A stretch of DNA of 64,000 nt from Asparagopsis taxiformis (lineage: Eukaryota > Rhodophyta > Florideophyceae > Bonnemaisoniales > Bonnemaisoniaceae). Under the pieces are notes generated by a model. It was not told the DNA's origin, did not search any database, and worked only from the letters and a program-made list of their open reading frames with translations. A program made the position numbers and the translations under genes. Where the stretch lies: assembly GCA_030407315.1 (NCBI GenBank), contig JALQPE010002374.1, positions 1 through 64,000 on the forward strand. Direction: 5' to 3'. Below, piece by piece: positions 56,621-64,000 of this stretch (positions are counted from its first letter, which is position 1; every line of letters starts with the position of its first letter).

Positions 56621-58381
56621 ACGCCGATAGAGCTAAAGGTGCGCCAACTGCTGTCCGAAAACGTGAGGGGCTCTGGTTCTGCAATTGGGCTTTCGAGGTC
56701 GTATTTGGCGGCTTTCAATTTCTGCTCGTCGCGATCGGCGCGTTCAGCATCTTCCTTTCGGAGCCCGTGCGGGTCTGCAAGCATGATGACAAACAGGGCT
56801 GCGCAGGCGACATAGGCGGCGATGAAGAAGACGCGAAGACGACGGGCGGAGAGGGAGACTTGTCTCGGGACGTGACATTGGCCTGTTTCCTGGAGATATT
56901 TGCGCACGGTGGGGAGCTTTTCCTCGGCGCCGAGGTCGAGTGTGGCGCGATTGAAATGGCGCGTGAGATTGGAGCCTTTTGGAAGGACGAAGGAGATGCC
57001 GCCGGGGAAGAAGGGCTCGCCGGTCGGGAGTACGGTGCCGCAATAACGGCCGCTTGCGGCGTTTCTTATCGTCGCGCTCGTCGCCAGGAAGTAGTCGCAG
57101 CTTTTGTTGGCGACCATTGCATGCCCGGTGGGGTAGTAGTCGACGAAGACGGCCTGCGGTGCGCTGGGGGATCGGTGGCAGTCACTGGCGGTTGCGCGGG
57201 GAGACGAGATGAGGCGGTTAGATGGATGGGTTGGGGGAGGTTTGGATGGTATGGGATGGGATGACGTACACGGTTGTGTGAGCACGTTTCGCCAGAGACT
57301 GTCCACGGCACCGCCGCGGGGTATGCATACCTTGCTGTTGTGAAGACAGCATTATTTGACGTCGTCGATGGATCGAAAATCGGAGATGGCATCTTCCTGA
57401 ACGAGGGAGGCACTGATGTGAAACAAACAGCAGTCGGTTAGCGATGAGTTGACGATCATGAGTGAGAAACCTATGCAACTGGACAACATACGTCATGACA
57501 GCTTCATAGGCGAGAACGAGGAAGAGGCCACTGAGAAGAATGATATAATTGACGACCCATTGTCTGGTCGATTTGGCATCAATGATAATCTCTCCAGTAG
57601 AAGACTGACCAATGGTCCATTTCACTAGACAAAACACGAAAACACGGTGAACAACAAGCGGAATGACAAAGACGCGCGACAGCGGACAAAAACGTACAGA
57701 CACTCTTAGTCGCTTTGCGAATACGATACAACGGGGGTATTTCAACGCAAAATGTTTTGCGCGTTGATACAAGTTCTCCTCAGCCTCCAGCGGTTCAAAC
57801 GCATGTTTGACGGGCGCGAAGCGACCATCGATCATCTTCAAGGTGATAAAACAGACCATCAAGCCTCCAATGAGCACCCACACGGCGGGGGAGAATGCGC
57901 GAAACAGAAAGGTGCCATCACCCGCGGGAAAGATATTATCCACATGAACCAACATACCGAAATCATCCACGAAATACGGCGACACAAAATCCACCCGACG
58001 AAGTCTCTCTGAATTTTGAATCCACCCACCCGTACCAATATCACATCGACATTGCGCACTATCGCTAACACGTCCATCCAACGTACATTGCTCCATCTCA
58101 TAAATAAACCCCGAAAACCCCTGATTTCCCGCATCCGACGCGTTGAACAACCGCAAAGACGCGCACGTAAACCCCAAAGCGTCCTCCAACAACTTGGGAT
58201 AACTAATCCCCAGCCCGGAAAACCCATAGCGATCCGTCTTCGACCGCTCCCGATACACAATCGGGCTATCCAGCAACGTGCGACAGCACAACTGCACGCC
58301 GTCCAACGGGCGTGCACGCGGGGTCTGCGCCAGCACAACGGCAAGTATCGCCTGAACAACGAGCAATTTCCGCCAGATCAT
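56569..58381 (-). CDS. ionotropic glutamate receptor-like membrane protein (two probable introns, one in-frame stop)
   Basis: ATG 58381 starts a signal peptide (LLVVQAILAVVLAQ). The ligand-binding half S1 follows, with the receptor-like block SERLRRVDFVSPYFVDDFGMLV. Next are membrane span M1 (AVWVLIGGLMVCFITLKMI), a linker, another span (VNYIILLSGLFLVLAYEAV), S2 (KVCIPRGGAVDSLWRNVL, SCDYFLATSATI, FFPGGISFVLPKGSNL) and a last span (VFFIAAYVACAALFVIMLA) with a charged tail. Intron 57185-57271 (GTGTAC..CTAAC..CCAG, 87 nt) restores the frame exactly. A second intron ends at 57413 with a CTAAC branch-like site and TTTCACATCAG; its donor is 57470 or 57453. A TAA at 57352-57354 remains in the joined frame, so it is a pseudogene, has an unrecognised tiny intron, or carries a sequence error. 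No pore loop like that of animal receptors is obvious. The tail end is duplicated downstream. Confidence 0.72.
57185..57271 (-). other. probable 87-nt spliceosomal intron
   Basis: Minus-strand donor GTGTACGT, a CTAAC branch-like motif, a C/T-rich tract and the acceptor CCGCCAG. Removing it joins WRNVLTQP to DCHRSPSAPQAVFVDYYP in phase. Confidence 0.65.
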
Positions 58382-60030
58382 CGCTGCCAACTACCAACCA
58401 TCCTCCATCGCGTCTGTTGGCACGCCTTTTATGCGCCCCAGTACATGAGCTATGTGAAACCGTGTCCTCGTCCCGATTTGCCATCTTACTATGACAAGTC
58501 GTCCACCCGTAAACGCGGAATCAAGACCGAGCGCGAAGACATGCAACCTATCCACTGTTCGCGTATTGTGTAACCGAGCGGGCGTTTGTGTATGCCGCAT
58601 GCGTATCGGACGTGGAATGAGCACACAGAGATACGTCGCGTTTCGTTTTCCGGTTTGTTTCGATCCCATCCGGCGTGAAGCAGCGCGGCGGTTTACATTC
58701 GTGAAACAAGGATGTATCCGCGCATTGCGTGATGCCGCTTGCAACTTATGCTACATGTACGACATACACGCACGCACCCGTGCCAACGCGCTGTCATTCG
58801 CGTTTGGTTGCCCCTGTTTTCGTACGGCGTTGCCGCACATCCGAGATCGCTGCACACACCCTTACATTGTCCGACACATGTCCTTTGCACAAACGCTTCC
58901 ACACGGTCCAAACGCACCCGCTTCCTGCTCTGGACAGCGCGCGTCATAACTAGAATCCACATCGGTACGTACAGCAACCATGGTTGGTGACTGTCAGGCT
59001 GCTATACGACGTCGTCCACGCACGCACTTCGTTACCCCCATCGCGATGCTTGTTGCCGTGTGATTTCCGCTGCTACGCTCTCTGCCCACCGCTCGCTTTC
59101 GCGCTTGCTTCCACTGCCCACAGCATGCACAAAGAATAGCAAAAGCAGTAGTACAAGTTAGTTGACTTTTGTGCAAACTTAATCGTGCACGCAACGGCCG
59201 TAATCTTGTGGATAATTGTGGTGATCGAAAAGGCGCAAGCTTCGAAGGTACAAATACACCAATTGTTGTTATTCAGGCTTGCAATCTGGCTGACTGGCAT
59301 TGCATGAAGTGAAAGGCGGTGAACTCTGTGAATGTGCTGTCACCGAGAATATTCGTCGTGTAATGGGCAATTTCGCCTGGCTCCTGCCGAATAACCCAGG
59401 AATATGAGCATGTGTAGCGTGCAGTACATTTGCTCAAACTCGCCGTTACTGAAAACAAGCCGATGCCAATGTTCAATCCAGCCTTGGTCGTCGCAAATGA
59501 GGCAGGGTCCAGAAGAGGGTGATGTGTACTGTGTAGTTGTAAATGAGAAGTAAAAACGAGGCATCACTCCAGACAATGAGCTACGCGTCCATGGCACGTG
59601 CACCGCCCGTACATGTGCTGAATGTTCAACAATAGATGCGTATTGCGCAGGTGAGAATCCTTGACGGCGTGGAAGTAACGAAAGAGCGTGTGGGTGTTTT
59701 GCATGCATAAAGGTGCAATGTATTCTTGTTCAAGTGAAGCGGAGAGAGGGATTGAAATTGAATTTGAGTTTCAGATCTCGTGGGGATTAGATCTAGTACG
59801 AATCGGGCGTGCACTTGCTGTGTGGTAATAGCTCCCCGGGTGTGTGACCAATCCATTTACACATGAAATATGTGCTCACGTGCTGGTCATTGGCATTGGG
59901 TAGAGTAAGAGCCGTGCGCTTAGAGGTAGATCTGGTGATAATGCCGGATATATTACATGCCATCTCGACTTGATGTTTGGTTATGGGAGTAATCAAATCG
60001 TAGCTACAAAATTCTAAAGTATTCTTGCAT
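58382..60030. other. intergenic, no gene recognised
   Basis: Only short, unconvincing frames on both strands. The promoter of the glutamate-receptor-like gene must lie just right of 58381. Confidence 0.4.
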
Positions 60031-60034
60031 TTAG

Positions 60035-60358
60035 GATGCGCACGCAGAACCGTCAGAAAATGGAGATGCTATCGAGCTCCTGGCGGTTCACGACAGGTGG
60101 GGGGTGTTGACACCACGCTCAGTGGACAAGGTATACAACGCTGCATATGCGCCTAAAATAGTAGTGAAGAACTGGGACAAGACGAAACTGTTTCTCCAGC
60201 GTGACGGTCTCAAAACCTACTTGGAGAGGGACAAGGTGAACTTGCGCGGCGGGGATAACGAGGGGCGGACAGAGGTGATTGCGACTATGCAGAAGGGTCC
60301 GACCAAGGTGTTTTTCTCACATGCATCGATGAGACTTTGGATGCTTGTAGGAGACTGA
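60035..60358 (+). CDS. possible terminal exon of an unrecognised protein
   Basis: The frame is open from an acceptor-like TTCTTGCATTTAG (ending near 60033) to TGA 60356-60358, about 108 codons. The composition is protein-like (ENGDAIELLAVHDRWGVLT, VVKNWDKTKLFLQRDGLKTY). It lacks an upstream ATG. No family recognised and no upstream exon found, so it may be a remnant. Confidence 0.25.
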   Translation, partial: DAHAEPSENGDAIELLAVHDRWGVLTPRSVDKVYNAAYAPKIVVKNWDKTKLFLQRDGLKTYLERDKVNLRGGDNEGRTEVIATMQKGPTKVFFSHASMRLWMLVGD

Positions 60359-61706
60359 GTGAATCATAACCCAGGGCGACCCAATTCTCCTTCACATATC
60401 CGGTGCCGAATGATAACCTGCCTTCGTTCGAAATCACGTTGATCGATAGATACTAGGAAGTGAGAGGGCTATCCAGCTCGCGAATTGCTGCTTCGTCGCG
60501 GACAGCGGTTGCGCGTATATTTACACTTGGTGGACTTCTAGTTCCAAAGTGGAACCTTGGGTATGCGAATCCATCATCTCACGCGTCTTACACGTTTCAA
60601 AACTCTGTACATACGGCTGTTCCGGCAGTGTCGGCAGATTTATCTGTTCAAATAAATTGAGAACCGTGGAATATCACGCACTCTTGTCACACTCCTCGAA
60701 ATAGGAAATAATTATTGAATTCATCAAAACCTCTACTCACGCTCTTTCCTGATCCAAGCATAGAACTTTGAACTCTACAATATACCTATAGTACCCCATT
60801 TTCCTATACGCTCACTACATTGTCTCTTTCCGGCCACACAAATTCTACTAGGGAGCCAGTAGAAAACGAACAACAGATAGGTCAGACGAATGAGGTAGCG
60901 AAAGAGTTGATAAGAAATTTTGAGCACTGACTCAGCAGAGTCAGTAAATCGAAATCGAGGAGGTTTGTTAGGTGATATGGATAATGAGATTGTTGGTGCT
61001 GTCTGTCGATGATAATGTCTCAATCGAAATGGGAGTGGCAGTGAAATGTGAGAGGCATTTGTGTAAAAATGTAAGACAGAAAGGATGGCGTAGAATGACA
61101 ATTGGTCCATCGATGCGGTTCCGCGACAGAATAAAGCGTATGATAGTGATGGGCATGCTGGAGGGGATGGGCTGCGTTGACAGTATACAAATTGGCAGGT
61201 AAAGTGTCGTTGTGCTACGCAATGGTATGCGCAGCGTGTCAGCTTGGTCCGTCCCTGTGCGGGCGACATTTCGGGCATTGTCTGCGCCTATCTACCTGAT
61301 GTTCGCTAGATATGTTGGGCGGGCACTACGGGCAATGTGTACTGGTCAAAGAGGGAGTGAATCGATGTGCAAGGCGAGAGGATTTAGATGTGGGATCATG
61401 AGATTTCGAGGGCATTGAGGACACGACATCTGGTATGATTCCATTGGCTGTGCGGATCGTGGAACGCTTTGATTGGACCAATTTTGCGACGAGAACATAT
61501 GATTGGTGCAGGCGCGCTACAAGTTTCTTTGAAAACGCCTCCGGGGCACGGTGCATTTTCTCATTGCGCGCTTGTACCATTCAAGGCGTCTCCATGTGGA
61601 CAGCGCTCAAACATCCCTCGACAGCCCACTTCGGTGGTCGCCATGTATCACAGTTACATTCCTCTTCCGAGGGCCCTACACTAGACCTCATATTCAAATA
61701 CGGGGT
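60359..61706. other. intergenic, no gene recognised
   Basis: A/T-richer sequence with scattered short frames. The strand of any transcript cannot be judged. Confidence 0.4.
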
Positions 61707-61739
61707 ATTTCCTTAAAGATCGAGTCATTTCCTAATTGC
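61707..61739 (+). repeat. candidate left terminal inverted repeat
   Basis: Contains AAAGATCGA at 61715 and ATTTCCTAATTGC at 61727-61739, matching the reverse complement of 63702-63734. Confidence 0.55.
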
Positions 61740-62290
61740 TTCATCATTTCCTAGATTACGAACTAAAATAAAAAATTTGTATATTTTAATCAAAGGCCCG
61801 TCAAGTAGGAAAATACGCAAACATTTCAAAACTACTCAGTACAAAAATTATTCCCTTTTCTTTAACAAAATACAGGGTGTTTGCCAATACCCTCCCGCCC
61901 TTGGTCGAGGCTGCTGGCATACTCAGCTACATATTACACTGTAAGTCCGTCCTGAAATCAGACAGTGCACTGACTGAGTTTCTCAGTTCGAATCCTGCCA
62001 CGTTGATTGCTCTTGGGTAATTGCTGTAATGAGGATGATTTGTACTGGAAGGTGAAAAGTGTGTGCGGGACAAAGTTCGCTCCAATGCCACGCTGGAAGC
62101 TTGTCCAATCAAACTACTCAGCACACTACTAGCCTTCGAACAGTACAATGAACGACTAAATGTCATTTCCTGAATGCAGCTTCCACTATGGATGTAATCG
62201 ACGATCAATTTTTTTCAGAGCCTGCCCCTACCTGAAAGGGTTCAAACATCGAATTTTTACTGGTGAATCAAGTCTGGAGCATTGTCAACC

Positions 62291-63541
62291 CTACATACTA
62301 TCATATTCAGGCAAGTCATCAAACTCCATCGCCAGCCTCCTCCTTACCCTGTCCCTATAGAGCTCCTGGGAGCGGGCCCTCTTACGAGAGATGTTGTCTC
62401 CAGTATTGACAAGATAGTTCTGCAGCGACTTATAGAAGGACTGGTCACTGTCACGAAGCGGGTTGAACTTGACGTGGATGTTTGTCAGTGCCACACAAGT
62501 ACGGAAAACCAGATCGTACGTGTCTTCGTTCCACTTGTACTTGTTGGACATGACAGTCCATAAGCTTGACAGGCGACCAAAATAGTTCTCCACAATAATT
62601 CTGTCACTTGACAGCTCCTCATTGAACACCTTCTCGTCAGCAGTCAGGGTCCCATTAATTGGCTTCTTAACTGGATGAATCATCCTGATGTGTCTTGTTC
62701 CACCCTGATATCCCTTGTCACCGAGTATGCCCCATTGATTAGGGTAAGTGTCATTCAATTCTCCATCATCATCAAGTTCAGCCATATCACTGCCTTTGGC
62801 CACGGAACTCTCGTGAAAATCCAGGTTATCATAGAAGATGTCAATATCCGAAATAGATCCAGGGCGATGCTTGCTGCAGCCAATAGCGTATCCACGTGGA
62901 ATGACAGACACCTCGGTTTTGTATCCGTACAGCTTGTGCTTACCACTGAAATATAACTTGCCCTCACGCATATTCCCAGATGGACGATTAGTCTGCTGAA
63001 AAGTGACATCTGTCGCATATCGACAAAAATCGAATGTCGAGAAAACCTGGCCTTCCAACATCTCCTTCTTCATAGTGTACTTGGAGTTCATTCTTGTCAC
63101 TGCGAATTTGTACAGCTCTGGCCCAATTATTTCCAGGTATCCCATGATCAGCTTCTGGAAGGTTGGCCCTTTCATATCAAACATCAAACCAGACATCTGC
63201 CACGTCGAAGGATGCTTGAGCACAGTGAGTGTCATGAAAAGAACATCCTTGGGCTGATGCTTTGACTTACGACCTCTCCCGACGTTCCACGTGGACTGAA
63301 CATGGGTGTTCATTCGTGTCCAAATATAGTCAAATTCAGACTCTGTGAAATTTGTCATTGTTTTGAGGGTATCGGGCCCTCCCTTTGACACGTAGCAGTC
63401 CAGAAGCGGACATGCTGACACTTCATCATCGGAGGAGTCATCACGGGGAACACTCGACTGAATGCGGTTACGGTGGGTCTCAGCGGCCTCACTGAGCATG
63501 ATAAGGGCCCTATTGACGTTGGGGGTAGGGTTGGTAGACAT
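62291..63541 (-). CDS. DDE_4 superfamily transposase (Harbinger/ISL2EU-type)
   Basis: ATG 63541 to TAG/TGA at 62291, 416 residues, uninterrupted. The N-terminal half has a helix-rich segment (DTLKTMTNFTESEFDYIW, GRGRKSKHQPKDVLFMTLTVL) as in the pre-catalytic region of IS5/Harbinger-like proteins. The DDE_4 core shows YATDVTFQQTNRP (first Asp), YFSGKHKLYGYKTEVSVIPRG, RPGSISDIDIF, WGILGDKGYQGG (second Asp) and DRIIVENYFGRLSSLW (the Glu in VENYFGR). A basic RKRARSQELYRDRVRRR stretch near the C-terminus may be a nuclear-localisation signal. It would cut and paste the element bounded by the inverted repeats. An accompanying Myb-type gene, common in true Harbingers, is not seen, which favours an ISL2EU-like or simpler member. 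Confidence 0.85.
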   Translation of the reverse strand: MSTNPTPNVNRALIMLSEAAETHRNRIQSSVPRDDSSDDEVSACPLLDCYVSKGGPDTLKTMTNFTESEFDYIWTRMNTHVQSTWNVGRGRKSKHQPKDVLFMTLTVLKHPSTWQMSGLMFDMKGPTFQKLIMGYLEIIGPELYKFAVTRMNSKYTMKKEMLEGQVFSTFDFCRYATDVTFQQTNRPSGNMREGKLYFSGKHKLYGYKTEVSVIPRGYAIGCSKHRPGSISDIDIFYDNLDFHESSVAKGSDMAELDDDGELNDTYPNQWGILGDKGYQGGTRHIRMIHPVKKPINGTLTADEKVFNEELSSDRIIVENYFGRLSSLWTVMSNKYKWNEDTYDLVFRTCVALTNIHVKFNPLRDSDQSFYKSLQNYLVNTGDNISRKRARSQELYRDRVRRRLAMEFDDLPEYDSM

Positions 63542-63701
63542 GTTGTTGAGCTGTGAGTGGATGAGTTGCCTGTAGAGGTATCTGGATGGTGAGAGTTGGT
63601 CTGGACTGGGGTAAGTTGCTACTTTTATACTCTATTGGATTGCAACTACTATGAAGAAAGCCTGTGTTTGGAATAGTCGTGGTCATCTAGTTTCACGCTT
63701 G

Positions 63702-63734
63702 GCAATTAGGAAATATATCGATCTTTGATCAAAT
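63702..63734 (-). repeat. candidate right terminal inverted repeat
   Basis: GCAATTAGGAAAT at 63702-63714 and TCGATCTTT ending at 63726 mirror the left repeat. Confidence 0.55.
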
Positions 63735-64000
63735 GGTCGATCTGTGATGATTCAATCTGCAATTATTCAAGTGGTATGTTTTAGATCAATTTTCTAGGAT
63801 TTTTTGAAATGAACATATTATATAGTCGTTTTCTAAATATTTACTTTAAAAGCCATTATTTGTTCAAGAGGTCTACTAGAGCGCAGCAATCCTTCCACCT
63901 TCTTTACCATCTTCTTCTCTAAATTGAAATGTTGCAACTTTAATTATCTCTATCGCCAGCGAATGTCATCGTACCTGATACTTCTCGTCTGTCGGTAACA
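63735..64000. other. window end, no feature seen
   Basis: A/T-rich sequence without ORF or repeat that I can support. Confidence 0.4.

Larger units (their letters stand above)
61707..63734 (-). mobile_element. DNA transposon with DDE_4 transposase and candidate terminal inverted repeats
   Basis: A 2.0-kb unit holds one intact transposase gene. Inverted repeats lie at 61707-61739 and 63702-63734. The inner 25 bases match at 22 positions (AAAGATCGA...ATTTCCTAATTGC), and weaker matching extends outward to ATTT. The exact element ends and target duplication could not be fixed by eye. Confidence 0.6.

Overview
The window looks like nuclear DNA of a eukaryote dominated by transposable elements, with a few host-type genes between them. 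Long Ty3/gypsy chromoviruses, a Ty1/copia element, a DDE_4 (Harbinger/ISL2EU-type) transposase and a CACTA-like transposase fragment rule out a bacterial chromosome. The host-type genes are mostly short, with few introns. They include a cyanobacterial-type topoisomerase I fragment, an ionotropic-glutamate-receptor-like gene and a secreted cysteine-repeat protein. This mix fits a multicellular red alga (Florideophyceae) best, but the assignment is an inference and no marker gene proves it.

Layout. 1-3040 is the 3' part of a Ty3 element (family B): an antisense-ORF remnant plus its 3' LTR. A solo family-B LTR (3341-4005, 5-bp target duplication) splits an older minus-strand ORF. 4.0-8.0 kb holds a minisatellite and decayed sequence. 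8071-9728 encodes a secreted Cys-rich protein. 12354-13735 is an unrecognised gene, convergent with a topoisomerase I fragment that is cut by the LTR of element C at 14680. Element C (plus strand) has lost gag, protease and RT and retains RNase H, integrase and chromodomain. Element A (minus strand, 19536-32012) has two LTRs, gag, pol and a plus-strand ORF opposite to them. 32013-33210 together with 46434-46968 is the 5' end of element D (same LTR family as C), split by element B. Element B (plus strand, 33211-46433) has two LTRs, gag, pol and a minus-strand ORF. 46969-49780 has a CACTA-like ORF divergent from an unknown pseudogene. 50584-55806 is a complete copia element (minus strand, 120-bp LTRs, 5-bp target duplication). 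56569-58381 is the glutamate-receptor-like gene, whose tail is partly duplicated downstream. 61.7-63.7 kb is a DNA transposon with candidate terminal inverted repeats.

The most interesting signal is that two clearly different chromovirus families (A and B) both carry, between pol and the 3' LTR, a long ORF on the strand opposite to gag-pol. The two antisense proteins share collinear motifs, a coiled coil and short DPYA-type motifs. A, B and D also share the same 18-nt primer-binding site. In A the gag stop and pol start overlap as TAATG, which suggests stop-start coupled translation. The antisense protein resembles no family I know and could be a conserved extra component of these elements.
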